A stretch of 64,000 nt of DNA from Acidovorax sp. A79 (GTDB lineage: Bacteria > Pseudomonadota > Gammaproteobacteria > Burkholderiales > Burkholderiaceae_C): contig NZ_AP028672.1 in NCBI RefSeq assembly GCF_041154505.1, positions 1,005,001 to 1,069,000 on the forward strand. Direction: 5' to 3'. Each line of letters opens with the position of its first letter. Within the stretch, counting starts at the first letter, position 1. The notes below the pieces were generated by a model, which ran no database searches, was not told where the DNA came from, and saw nothing but the letters and a program-made list of their open reading frames with translations. Positions 47,223 to 58,269 of the stretch are shown here, piece by piece. The translations under genes and the position numbers were made by a program.

Positions 47223-47482
47223 GCCGTCAGCAGATTCCCGCCGCGCTGGCCGCCCCGCTGCGCATGATCCTGGAGGCCGAGCTGGCACGGGGCAACGTCA
47301 TCGACGAAGTGGCGGACTGGCCGCCCCAATGCGAGCTGCTTGTGATCCTGCGCCGCCCGTTCGCGACGGCCTACCCCACCGGGCCCGGCGTGGCGTTCAC
47401 CGCCATCGAAGACCGGCACTACTGGAAGTCCGAATACAACCTCGATGGCGGCCGGCAGACGCTGGCGTGCGGTTTTGGCTGA
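47219..47482 (+). CDS. Hypothetical 87-aa protein
   Basis: 87 aa, start overlapping the stop of the Imm-5-like gene in ATGA, so translationally coupled. Begins MSRQQIPAALAAPLRMILEAELARGN with an amphipathic helix, then a beta-rich part with DWPPQCELLVILRRPF and AIEDRHYWKSEYN. No recognised motif, signal peptide or membrane segment. It converges with the acyl-CoA synthetase 10 bp away. Function unknown; it may partner the Imm-5-like protein. Confidence 0.65.
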   Translation: MSRQQIPAALAAPLRMILEAELARGNVIDEVADWPPQCELLVILRRPFATAYPTGPGVAFTAIEDRHYWKSEYNLDGGRQTLACGFG

Positions 47483-47491
47483 GCCGTGTGA

Positions 47492-49150
47492 TCAGACGTT
47501 GATGGCCGCCGCCGACCCGGCCAGCTTGCGCAGCTCGAACTTCTGGATCTTGCCCGTGCTGGTCTTGGGCAGCTCGCCAAACACCACGGCGCGGGGCACC
47601 TTGAAGCCCGCGAGGTGCTTCTTGCAGTGGGCCACGATGTCCTCGGGCGTGGTGGTGGCCCCCGCCTTGAGTTCCACAAACGCGCACGGGGTTTCGCCCC
47701 ACTTGGCATCGGGCTTGGCCACCACGGCGGCGGCCAGCACGTCGGGGTGGCGGTAGAGCACGTCTTCCACCTCGATGGACGAGATGTTCTCGCCGCCCGA
47801 GATGATGATGTCCTTGCTGCGGTCCTTGATCTTGATGTAGCCGTCGGGGTACTGCACGGCCAGGTCGCCGCTGTGGAACCAGCCGCCCGCAAAGGCCTCG
47901 TCGGTGGCCTTGGGGTTCTTGAGGTAGCCCTTCATGGCGATGTTGCCCTTGAACATGATCTCGCCCATGGTTTCGCCGTCCTGCGGCACGGGCAGCATGG
48001 TCTCCGGGTCCAGCACGCGCACGTCGCGCTCCAGGTGGTAGCGCACGCCCTGGCGGGCGTTGAGGCGGGCGCGCTCGCCGATGTCGAGCTGGTCCCACGC
48101 CTCGTGCTTGGCGCACACGGTGGCGGGGCCGTACACCTCGGTCAGGCCGTACACATGGGTCAGGTCGAACCCCATCTTCTCCATGCCCTCGATCATCGAG
48201 GCCGGGGGCGCGGCGCCCGCCACCATGGCCTTGACGCCCCCTTGTGCGAGGTTCTGCACACCCGCCTTCATCGCATCCGGCGCATTGACCAGCAGGCCGT
48301 GCACGATGGGCGCGCCGCAGTAGTGCGTGACGCCGTGGGTGCGGATGGCGTCGAAGATGGCCTGCGCGTCCACGCGGCGCAGGCACACGTTCACGCCCGC
48401 GCGGGCCGCCACCGTCCAGGGAAAGCACCAGCCGTTGCAATGGAACATGGGCAGCGTCCACAGGTAGACCGCGTGCTTGGGCATGTCCCACTCCAGCACG
48501 TTGCTGATGGCATTGCTGGCCGCGCCCCGGTGGTGGTAGACCACGCCCTTGGGGTTGCCCGTGGTGCCACTGGTGTAGTTGAGCGCAATCGCATCCCACT
48601 CGTCGTCGGGCAGGCTCCAGGCAAAAGCCGGATCGCCCGTGGCGACAAAGGCTTCGTAGTCCGTGCCGCCCAGGCTCTGCGCGGCGGGGCCGTAGAGCGC
48701 GTCCTGGACCTCGATCACGCGGATGGGCGTGGTGCCCGTGCGCAGGGCCAGCGCCTTGGCCATGGTGCCGGTGAACTCGGGGTCCACGATCACCGCCCTG
48801 GCCTCGCCGTGGTCGAGCATGAAGGCAATGGCCTCCGGGTCCAGCCGGGTGTTGAGCGCATTGAGCACCGCGCCCGCCATGGGCACGCCAAAGTGGGCCT
48901 CCACCATGGGCGGGGTGTTGGGCAGCATCACGGCCACCGTGTCGTTCTTGCCGATGCCTGCCTGCGCCAGGGCGCTAGCCAGCTGGCGGCAGCGGGCATA
49001 GGTCTGGCTCCAGGTCTGGCGCAAGTCGCCGTGCACGATGGCCAGGCGGTCGGGGTAGACCTCGGCCGTGCGTTCGATGAACGACAGGGGTGACAGGGAT
49101 GCGAAGTTGGCTTCGGTGCGGGGCAGGTTCTGGTCGAAGATGGAGGTCAT
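47492..49150 (-). CDS. Long/medium-chain acyl-CoA synthetase
   Basis: 552 aa, ANL superfamily. Motifs: NYTSGTTGNPKGVVYHHRG (P-loop), HVYGLTEVYGP, the IKIKDRSKDIIISGGENISSIEVED hinge and catalytic Lys in TSTGKIQKFEL. It activates a carboxylic acid to its CoA ester with ATP. The layout is that of fatty-acid and methylthiopropionate-type ligases; the exact acid cannot be read from the sequence. It stands alone and converges on the Imm-5-like unit. The adjacent diguanylate cyclase gene is separate, ending 49 bp upstream. Confidence 0.93.
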   Translation of the reverse strand: MTSIFDQNLPRTEANFASLSPLSFIERTAEVYPDRLAIVHGDLRQTWSQTYARCRQLASALAQAGIGKNDTVAVMLPNTPPMVEAHFGVPMAGAVLNALNTRLDPEAIAFMLDHGEARAVIVDPEFTGTMAKALALRTGTTPIRVIEVQDALYGPAAQSLGGTDYEAFVATGDPAFAWSLPDDEWDAIALNYTSGTTGNPKGVVYHHRGAASNAISNVLEWDMPKHAVYLWTLPMFHCNGWCFPWTVAARAGVNVCLRRVDAQAIFDAIRTHGVTHYCGAPIVHGLLVNAPDAMKAGVQNLAQGGVKAMVAGAAPPASMIEGMEKMGFDLTHVYGLTEVYGPATVCAKHEAWDQLDIGERARLNARQGVRYHLERDVRVLDPETMLPVPQDGETMGEIMFKGNIAMKGYLKNPKATDEAFAGGWFHSGDLAVQYPDGYIKIKDRSKDIIISGGENISSIEVEDVLYRHPDVLAAAVVAKPDAKWGETPCAFVELKAGATTTPEDIVAHCKKHLAGFKVPRAVVFGELPKTSTGKIQKFELRKLAGSAAAINV

Positions 49151-49199
49151 GGCTCGCGAAGGTGGGTGAACGGGTCACAGGCTACCGCCCCAGGCTGAC

Positions 49200-50870
49200 T
49201 CAAACCCTTCGGCGGCGGCTCTGCTTGACACGGTACATCGCCGCGTCGGCGCTGGCCAGCAGCGTGTGCGCGTCCTGGGCGTCGCGCGGGAACAGGCTCA
49301 CGCCGATGCTGGCGCGCAGGGCCAGCGGCTGGCCGTCGATCTGCAGCGGGCTCTCGAAAGCGAGCTCCAGCTTGGCGGCGATCTGCAGCGCCGCATCTTC
49401 GCAATCCACGTTCTCGCACAGCACGATGAACTCGTCGCCCGCGAGCCGGGCCACGGTGTCGGCCTGGCGCACGGCGCCCACGACGGTGCGGGCCACGGCC
49501 TGCAGCACCCGGTCGCCCGCGGCATGGCCCCGCGCGTCGTTGACGGCCTTGAAATCGTCCAGATCCACAAACAGCAGCGCGCAGTCCCGCCCGCTGCGGC
49601 GCGACAGCTCCAGCGCCTGCGCCAGGCGCTGCTCGAACATGCGGCGGTTGGGCAGGCCCGTGAGCGCGTCGTGGTGCGCCAAGTGGGCCATGGCGTCGCG
49701 GCTGGCGTTGAGCTCCGTCATCTGGCGGCTGATCTGCTGCTCCATGTCCTGGAAACTGCGCGCCAGCTCACCCACCTCATCCTCGCGCTGCACGGGCAGC
49801 ACGCCATGCGGGCGGCCCTGCGGAAAGGCCTGCGTGGCGCGCACCATGGCCTTCAGGGGCTGGGTGACCACGCGCGACACCCATGCCGCCAGCAACACGC
49901 CCACGGCGCTCAGCACCAGCAGGATCTTGAAGATGCTGCGCCCCAGGCTCACCACCTCGCCCTGCACGGCGGCAAGGGGCTGCGAGAGCCCCACCACCAT
50001 GGACCGCCCCTCCTGCGGCCGCCCGAAGGGCATGCGCACGAACGAGAAGACACGCGCCTCGTCATCGCCAGGGCCCTGCTGGCTGAGCACGGCCTGTTCC
50101 TCGCGGCCCTCGATCAGAGCCCCCACCGGGCCGAAGGCATCCTGGATCAGGATGCGCTGGCCGCGGTCGAAGCCGAAGGTCTGGGTGGCGTCCGGGTGCA
50201 CCAGGAAATCGCCCCAGCGGTTGCTGAGAAAGAAGCTGTAGGAGGCGGGCAGCGCATCATTGAAATTGCGCAGGAACTGGTGCGCCGCCACGCGCACCAC
50301 GACCACGCCCCGCACCTGTCCCCCACGCACCACGGGCGAGGCCATGCTGAACACGGGCAGGGCCTCGGCATCGGGAGCCCCCTCGTGGTTGATGCCGAAC
50401 TCGGACACATAGACCTCGCCAGGCCCCAGCGCCAGCGTTTCGAAGACGAAGGGGAAATGGGCCTTCTCCTGCAGCTCCCCCTCGCTCGCGCGTAGCCAGG
50501 CGTCCCCCGTGCGGTCGATGCGCACCAGCTCCAGGCCGTAGTCCTGCGCACCGATGAAACGGATCTGCTGGTAGCTCGGGTGCGCCACCAGGCTGGCCCT
50601 GAACATGTCGGCCAGCACGTTCCTGTCCTGCTCGATGGCGGCCACGCTGGCCAGGAAGGCGGTGTCGCGCGCCACCGTGCCAAAGCCCGCCTGCATGTGG
50701 CGCGACAACACCTGGGTGGTGGCCAGCAGCGCCTGCTCGGCCCGCCCCTGCAGGCGCGTGCGGCTGGAGTCGAAGGTGTAGTAGCCCGCCAGGACGGCGG
50801 CAAACACGCTGAAGGACGCCAGCAGGATTCCCAGCCGCAGCGCAATGCCCCATTTCATGCGGGTTTTCAT
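49200..50870 (-). CDS. dCache-HAMP-GGDEF diguanylate cyclase
   Basis: 556 aa. N-terminal membrane helix (about residues 9-29), a large periplasmic double-Cache-like sensor (about 30-320), second membrane helix (FKILLVLSAVGVLLAAWVS), a HAMP domain and a GGDEF domain. Active site AGDEF is at residues 477-481 with inhibitory site RQAD five residues before it, so catalysis and feedback look intact. No EAL domain. It starts 3 bp after the PotD-like gene on the same strand, so the binding protein and this sensor are likely co-expressed and may interact. Confidence 0.92.
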   Translation of the reverse strand: MKTRMKWGIALRLGILLASFSVFAAVLAGYYTFDSSRTRLQGRAEQALLATTQVLSRHMQAGFGTVARDTAFLASVAAIEQDRNVLADMFRASLVAHPSYQQIRFIGAQDYGLELVRIDRTGDAWLRASEGELQEKAHFPFVFETLALGPGEVYVSEFGINHEGAPDAEALPVFSMASPVVRGGQVRGVVVVRVAAHQFLRNFNDALPASYSFFLSNRWGDFLVHPDATQTFGFDRGQRILIQDAFGPVGALIEGREEQAVLSQQGPGDDEARVFSFVRMPFGRPQEGRSMVVGLSQPLAAVQGEVVSLGRSIFKILLVLSAVGVLLAAWVSRVVTQPLKAMVRATQAFPQGRPHGVLPVQREDEVGELARSFQDMEQQISRQMTELNASRDAMAHLAHHDALTGLPNRRMFEQRLAQALELSRRSGRDCALLFVDLDDFKAVNDARGHAAGDRVLQAVARTVVGAVRQADTVARLAGDEFIVLCENVDCEDAALQIAAKLELAFESPLQIDGQPLALRASIGVSLFPRDAQDAHTLLASADAAMYRVKQSRRRRV

Positions 50871-50873
50871 GCG

Positions 50874-51950
50874 TCAGAACCGGGAGGGCCGGTCTCCCGA
50901 CAGGATGCGCTGCCACAGTTGCGCGCGGCGTGCTTCGTCCTCGACGGGCTCCAGCCAGACGATGGCCCCGGCGGGGGCGTCGTCCGAGAGCGCGGGCGGC
51001 TCGTCGAGCGTATTGGCCAGGCCCTGGCGCCGGGTCAGCTCGCGGCTCACCGTGGGGTCGAGCATGTAGTTGATCCACTCGGCGGCCAATGCGGGCTGGG
51101 TCGAGCGCCGGGTGATGGCCCAGCAGTCGAGCCAGGCCAGCGCCCCCTCGCGCGGCACCACGTAGCCCACGTCCAGCCCGGCATCGCGCAGCTGCTTGAG
51201 CTGCTGCTGGCCGTAGTTGGCGTGCATGACGGCAATGCGGTGCTTGCGAAACAGCTCCAGCGACTCCTCGGGCAGGCTGTAGAACGAACGCACGTTGCGC
51301 CGCAGGGCCACCAGATCCCTGGCCAGGGGGCCGAACTGGGTCGCATGCAGGTGAAACGGCGGCAGGCCGCGGTACATGGCCGCCAGGGAGAACCCGTGGC
51401 TGCTGCCGTCGAATGCCAGCACACGCCCCCGCCAGCGCGGGTCCCACAGCACCGCGATGGAACTGGGAGGCACGGCCATCTGCTGGCGGTCATAGATCAG
51501 CCCCATCTCGGAATAGGTGTAAGGCATCGCGAATACATCCGTTCCCTGCGCGATGCCCGCAATCGCATGCAATTGCCGAAAGCGAGGGAGCTGGCGCTCG
51601 GCATTGGGAATGTTGTGCACAGGCAACGGTGCAAGCAGCCGGCGTGCCACCAGGCGCGCGATTTCGGCGGTATTGGCGGCCACAAGGTCGAAACCGGGCC
51701 CTTGGGGAGAGGCCAGCTGGGTGCGCAGCACGTCGTCGGAGGCGACGGTGGTGACCTCCACCTTGACCCCATGGCGCTTCTCGAAAACGGCCACGATGTC
51801 GGGGTCGGCATACCCCGGCCAGGACAGCACGCGCAGCACCGGCGCGGCCCTCGCGGGCGCGGGCCACAGGAGCGCGGGCACCAGCGGCAGCAGCACGGCC
51901 ACATCCCGGCGCCGCAGCCCCCGCTGCGCCGAAGTGCTGGACGCGTCCAT
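50874..51950 (-). CDS. PotD-like periplasmic polyamine-binding protein
   Basis: About 358 aa. Signal peptide (residues 14-35, RRRDVAVLLPLVPALLWPAPARAA), then a spermidine/putrescine-binding-type fold starting VLRVLSWPGYADPDIVAVFEKRHGVKVEV and YTYSEMGLIYDR. No ABC permease or ATPase gene is next to it. Directly downstream (3 bp) is a dCache-GGDEF cyclase, which suggests a sensory role instead of transport. Start uncertain: ATG 51950 chosen; ATG 51977 possible. No good Shine-Dalgarno for either. The divergent dnaG gene starts 88 bp away. Confidence 0.88.
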   Translation of the reverse strand: MDASSTSAQRGLRRRDVAVLLPLVPALLWPAPARAAPVLRVLSWPGYADPDIVAVFEKRHGVKVEVTTVASDDVLRTQLASPQGPGFDLVAANTAEIARLVARRLLAPLPVHNIPNAERQLPRFRQLHAIAGIAQGTDVFAMPYTYSEMGLIYDRQQMAVPPSSIAVLWDPRWRGRVLAFDGSSHGFSLAAMYRGLPPFHLHATQFGPLARDLVALRRNVRSFYSLPEESLELFRKHRIAVMHANYGQQQLKQLRDAGLDVGYVVPREGALAWLDCWAITRRSTQPALAAEWINYMLDPTVSRELTRRQGLANTLDEPPALSDDAPAGAIVWLEPVEDEARRAQLWQRILSGDRPSRF

Positions 51951-52037
51951 TGCCCGCCACCATGCCGTGACCGCCATGCCGAAAGCCCCGCTTCTGCAAT
52001 ATCTGGTAACAAACAGTTTACGCGGACAATACGCGGC

Positions 52038-54116
52038 GTGACGATCCCTCAGTCTTTCATTCAGGAACTGCTTGCCCGCGTCGATGTGGTCGACATCGTG
52101 GGCCGCTATGTGCAGCTCAAGAAAGGCGGTGCGAATTTCATGGGGCTGTGCCCCTTTCACGGCGAAAAATCCCCCTCGTTCAGCGTGAGCCCCGCCAAGC
52201 AGTTCTATCACTGCTTTGGCTGCGGCAAGAACGGCAATGCCATCAGCTTCCTCATGGAGCACGCGGGCATGGGCTTCGTCGAGGCCGTTCAGGACCTGGC
52301 CCAGCAGGTGGGCCTCTCGGTGCCGGACGACGACATCTCCCCCCAGGAGAAGGAACGCGCCGCCGCCGCCCGCCAGAAGCAGGCCACGCTGACCGACGTG
52401 CTGGAGAAGGCTGCCGACGCCTACCGCCGCCACTTGCGTGAATCCCAGCGCGCCATTGGCTACTTCAAGGGGCGCGGCGTCTCGGGGACGGTGGCCAAGC
52501 GGTATGGCCTTGGCTACGCCCCCGAAGGCTGGCGCAGCCTGGCCAGCGTCTTCGCGCAGTACGACGACCCGTTGCTGGAGGAAAGCGGCCTGGTCATCGT
52601 CAACGACGAGGACGGCGGCAAGCGCTACGACCGGTTCCGCGACCGGGTCATGTTCCCCATCCGCAACGTCAAGGGCGAATGCATCGGCTTTGGGGGCCGC
52701 GTGCTGGGCGACGACAAGCCCAAGTACCTCAATTCGCCCGAAACCCCCGTGTTCCACAAGGGCCGCGAACTGTACGGCCTGTTCGAGGCGCGCACGGCCA
52801 TCCGCGAGCAAGGCTATGCCCTGGTCACCGAGGGCTACATGGACGTGGTGGCGCTGGCGCAGCTCGGGTTTCCGAACGCGGTGGCCACGCTGGGCACCGC
52901 CTGCACACCCGAACACGTGCACAAGCTGCTGCGCTTCACCGAATCGGTGGTGTTCAGCTTCGACGGAGACAACGCCGGCCGGCGCGCCGCGCGCAAGGCG
53001 CTCGATGGCGCCCTGCCCCACGCCACGGACACGCGCAGCATCAAGTTCCTGTTCCTGCCGGCCGAGCACGACCCGGACAGCTTCATCCGCGCCCACGGCA
53101 CGGACGCTTTTGCCAAGCACGTGAGTGAGGCCGTGCCGCTCAGCCGCTTCCTGGTCGAATCGGCCAGCGACGGCTGCGACCTGGCCACCGCCGAGGGCCG
53201 CGCCCACATGGCCAGCAACGCAAGGCCGCTCTGGACGGCCCTGCCCGACGGCGTGCTCAAGCGCCAGGTGCTGGGCGAGCTGGCGGATCTCACCCAGCTC
53301 AAGGCACAGGACCTGGCGGACCTGTGGGGCCAGGCCACGGCGCGCGAGGCACCGCGGTCCTCCCACTCCGGTCACGGCGGCCACACCGGCGCAGGTAGTG
53401 CACCGGCCCGACAGGCGCCTGCGGCCTACGCCCACGAACCACCCTCCTGGGACGCCCCGCCCGACGGGGGGTCGTGGCCGCCCCAAGGCGAGCCGGGCAG
53501 TGGATACGACGGCGGATACCAAGGCGGCTACGGCGGCGGCAGCGGCGGAAGTGCTGGCCAGGGCAGCAGCTATGGCAACAAGCCCCCGTTCCGCAAGGGC
53601 GGCGACTGGAAGGGCAACTGGAAGAAAAAGGACAAGGACTCTCCCTGGCCGCCCCAGCCCCGCCTGCCGCGCACACCCACCGCCAGCCGCACGGACCATG
53701 CCGCACGCCTGCTGCTGTCGCACATGGCCTTCCTCGAAGAGCTGACCCACGACGACCACGCCACCCTGTGTGCGCTGCAGCCTCCCCACGGCCCGCTTTT
53801 TGGCTGGCTGGAGGCGCAGTTTCACGAACACGGCCCCCTGGCCTGGGCCGTGCTGCGCGAGAGCCTGCGCGATCACGAGTGCGAAGCTCTGGCCGTGAAG
53901 GTGATGACGGGCTCGCACGCCCAGACCGAAGGCGACCTGCAGGAGCTGCGAACGGAACTGCGGGACCTGCTCAGCCGCATGCAGATCGAAGACATCGAGG
54001 AGCAGCAAAAACTGCTGATGCTGCAAGCCGCCACGGACCCGACCGCCCTGGAGCGCTACCGTGCACTGGAACAAAAACGCAGGGTTTTGCTGGGAGTGGC
54101 TGTCAAAGCCGCTTGA
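52038..54116 (+). CDS. dnaG: DNA primase
   Basis: 692 aa, longer than E. coli DnaG (581). N-terminal CHC2 zinc finger (LCPFHGEKSPSF...YHCFGCG), toprim domain with LVTEGYMDVVAL and FDGDNAGRRAARKAL, and a C-terminal helicase-binding helical domain. Between toprim and C-terminal domain there is a Gly-rich insert at about residues 487-534 (GGYQGGYGGGSGGS). DnaG makes replication primers. The start is a GTG at 52038 giving TIPQSFIQELLARVD, with no strong Shine-Dalgarno. rpsU, often upstream in the macromolecular synthesis operon, is absent here. Confidence 0.96.
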   Translation: MTIPQSFIQELLARVDVVDIVGRYVQLKKGGANFMGLCPFHGEKSPSFSVSPAKQFYHCFGCGKNGNAISFLMEHAGMGFVEAVQDLAQQVGLSVPDDDISPQEKERAAAARQKQATLTDVLEKAADAYRRHLRESQRAIGYFKGRGVSGTVAKRYGLGYAPEGWRSLASVFAQYDDPLLEESGLVIVNDEDGGKRYDRFRDRVMFPIRNVKGECIGFGGRVLGDDKPKYLNSPETPVFHKGRELYGLFEARTAIREQGYALVTEGYMDVVALAQLGFPNAVATLGTACTPEHVHKLLRFTESVVFSFDGDNAGRRAARKALDGALPHATDTRSIKFLFLPAEHDPDSFIRAHGTDAFAKHVSEAVPLSRFLVESASDGCDLATAEGRAHMASNARPLWTALPDGVLKRQVLGELADLTQLKAQDLADLWGQATAREAPRSSHSGHGGHTGAGSAPARQAPAAYAHEPPSWDAPPDGGSWPPQGEPGSGYDGGYQGGYGGGSGGSAGQGSSYGNKPPFRKGGDWKGNWKKKDKDSPWPPQPRLPRTPTASRTDHAARLLLSHMAFLEELTHDDHATLCALQPPHGPLFGWLEAQFHEHGPLAWAVLRESLRDHECEALAVKVMTGSHAQTEGDLQELRTELRDLLSRMQIEDIEEQQKLLMLQAATDPTALERYRALEQKRRVLLGVAVKAA

Positions 54117-54131
54117 AATCCCGCCAAGCGG

Positions 54132-54137
54132 TATAAT
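54132..54137 (+). promoter_or_regulatory. Candidate -10 box of rpoD
   Basis: TATAAT (perfect consensus) 16 bases after the dnaG stop. A -35 is not convincing: TTGAAA lies only 13 bases upstream. It would give rpoD a leader of about 235 bases and a source of sigma-70 independent of dnaG read-through. Confidence 0.5.
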
Positions 54138-54262
54138 GTAGGGTTAGTTAGCGGCAAGAGCGACAGCAGCACCTCCGAACCGGGCCACCGTGACAAACGC
54201 GCACAACCAGCCCAACCATCGCAAGGACTGCACACCAAATGATCGCCCAGACATCTTGCCCC

Positions 54263-54305
54263 TGAGGGCCTCCCCTCAAAGCGCGAAGACATTTTCAGCT
54301 TCGCG
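54263..54305 (+). promoter_or_regulatory. Paired hairpins in the rpoD leader
   Basis: Hairpin 1: TGAGGG / CCCTCA (54263-54268, 54273-54278) with a 4-base loop. Hairpin 2: CGCGAAG / CTTCGCG (54282-54288, 54299-54305) with a 10-base loop. They lie 70 bases before the rpoD ATG. Role unknown; a regulatory leader or attenuator is possible. The rest of the 259-bp gap shows no gene. Confidence 0.5.
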
Positions 54306-54375
54306 TTGCCACCCGCGCCGGGATCTGTGGCGCTTGCGTTTTCTTTGTGTCCGTTTTTGATTCTGAGGTTCTCCC

Positions 54376-56745
<2,370 letters not shown>

Positions 56746-56787
56746 CCACCCCGGCAGCCGGCTGCCCTGGCTGCACCCCAAGGCCCT

Positions 56788-56815
56788 GCCCCGCATCGCG
56801 GTGCGGGGCTTTTTC
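56788..56815 (+). terminator. Intrinsic terminator of rpoD
   Basis: Perfect 8-bp stem GCCCCGCA / TGCGGGGC (56788-56795, 56802-56809) with a 6-base loop and TTTTT(C) immediately after. It starts 43 bases after the rpoD stop. Clear Rho-independent terminator. Confidence 0.9.
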
Positions 56816-57005
56816 GTTTCTGCGGGGCGGCCCCGCGTTTACCCCGATGCTCCCGACAGCAAAATGACAGCTTGTAACGCGACTATTACATACTGCTGAT
56901 GGAGACTGTCATGCAGTTCGGCACTCTCCGGCTGCGGGGCCTGGCATCCCAGTGCACGCTGCACGTGCCCGTTCAACGACCTGCCACCTTTTTGCGAGAC
57001 ACCGC

Positions 57006-58043
57006 ATGACATCCTTCAACCGCCGCCAGATCCTCACCCAGGCTGCCGCAGCCAGCGCCGTGGGCGCGCTCGGCGCATCGCTTGCAGCGCCTGCCTGGGC
57101 GCAGGCCGCCGGTGCAACTGCCGCTGGCGCGCGCGGGGCGCCCGCCAAGGCCTCCAGGCTGGCGCCCACGCTGCGCATCGTGATCCCAGCCAACCCCGGC
57201 GGTGGCTGGGACCAGACGGGCCGGGCGCTGGGTGCGGCCCTTGCCACCGTCGGTGCGGCAGACCAGATCGAATACGAAAACGTCGGCGGCAAGGGCGGGA
57301 CGATCGGACTGGCCAAGTACGCGGAGAAGTACGGCAACGATGCCAACACCCTGCTGATGGGCGGCATGGTGATGGTGGGCGCCGTGGCCCTGCAGAAACC
57401 CGCCGTGGACCTGACCCACATCCAGCCGCTCGCACGGCTCACCAGCGACTACCTGGTGGCGGCCGTGGCGGCCAAATCCCCCATCAAGAACGCCAAGGAC
57501 CTGGCCGAAGCCATGCGCGCGGACCTGCGCGCCGTGCCGGTGGCCGGAGGCTCCGCGGGGGGCGTGGACCACATCTTTGCCGGGGTGCTGGCCCGCGCGT
57601 CCAAAGCCAGCCCGGAAGGCCTGGTCTACAAACCCTTCGCTGGCGGCTCCGAAGTGGTGGACGCCGTCGTGTCCGGCGGTGCGGCGATGGGCCTTTCCGG
57701 CTACAGCGAATTCAGCGACGCCATCGCGGCGGGCAAGCTGCGCGCCATCGGGGTATCGTCCCGCCGCAGCGCCTTTGGCCTGCCGGCCTTCCGTGAGCAG
57801 GGACTGGACGCGACCATGGCCAATTGGCGGGGCGTGTTCACCGGCAAAGGCGTGCCGCCCGCACGCGTGGCCGAGATGCTGGCCGCGGTCGAGGCGGCCA
57901 CCGCCCACGAGTCCTGGCTGCGCACGCTCAAGAACAATCGCTGGGAACCCTCTTGGCTGACAGGCAAGGATTTGGCAGAGTTCATGGAGCTGGACCTCAC
58001 CACGGCGCGGGTCATGGTGTACCTGCTCAAGCTGAAAGCCTAG
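57006..58043 (+). CDS. Bug/TctC-family tricarboxylate-binding protein
   Basis: 345 aa. Signal peptide beginning [17 protein letters not shown], with a twin-arginine-like start. The mature part is the Bug fold: [20 protein letters not shown] and [21 protein letters not shown], then [17 protein letters not shown]. Bug proteins bind organic acids or amino acids in the periplasm, and many have no matching tctAB permease nearby; none is seen here. GAGA precedes the ATG about 7 bases upstream. The ligand is unknown. Confidence 0.9.
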   Translation: MTSFNRRQILTQAAAASAVGALGASLAAPAWAQAAGATAAGARGAPAKASRLAPTLRIVIPANPGGGWDQTGRALGAALATVGAADQIEYENVGGKGGTIGLAKYAEKYGNDANTLLMGGMVMVGAVALQKPAVDLTHIQPLARLTSDYLVAAVAAKSPIKNAKDLAEAMRADLRAVPVAGGSAGGVDHIFAGVLARASKASPEGLVYKPFAGGSEVVDAVVSGGAAMGLSGYSEFSDAIAAGKLRAIGVSSRRSAFGLPAFREQGLDATMANWRGVFTGKGVPPARVAEMLAAVEAATAHESWLRTLKNNRWEPSWLTGKDLAEFMELDLTTARVMVYLLKLKA

Positions 58044-58050
58044 ACACCCC

Positions 58051-58071
58051 CCGGGTCGCTTCGCGCCCCGG
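58051..58071 (+). other. Stem-loop in the Bug-chemoreceptor gap
   Basis: CCGGGTCGC (58051-58059) / GCGCCCCGG (58063-58071) forms a 9-bp stem with one mismatch and a TTC loop, 7 bases after the Bug stop. The rest of the 226-bp gap to the chemoreceptor is GC-rich with repeated GGCCGC-like strings and no gene. Possibly a terminator, with no T-run. Confidence 0.35.
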
Positions 58072-58269
58072 CGCAGCGGCCAGGAGCGGCCGCCCTTCGG
58101 GGCCGTGCGGGCCGGCGCCGGCAAACCGCTTGGAGTGGCGACGCCCGGCCCCGCAAGCGGGTGCGCCGCCCGCGCGGCGGGGGCGGCCCTTGCATGGCGG
58201 CCTCGGGCCATGGTCACGCCAGTTGCCACCGCAGCCAGTTCATCTGAAAAGCATTGCCAGGAGCCGCTG

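Noticed and set aside
50874..54074. A continuous minus-strand open frame running from the PotD-like gene through dnaG
   Set aside because: The upstream two thirds are antisense to dnaG with no meaningful protein; only the part below 51950 is a real gene. Not a fusion.
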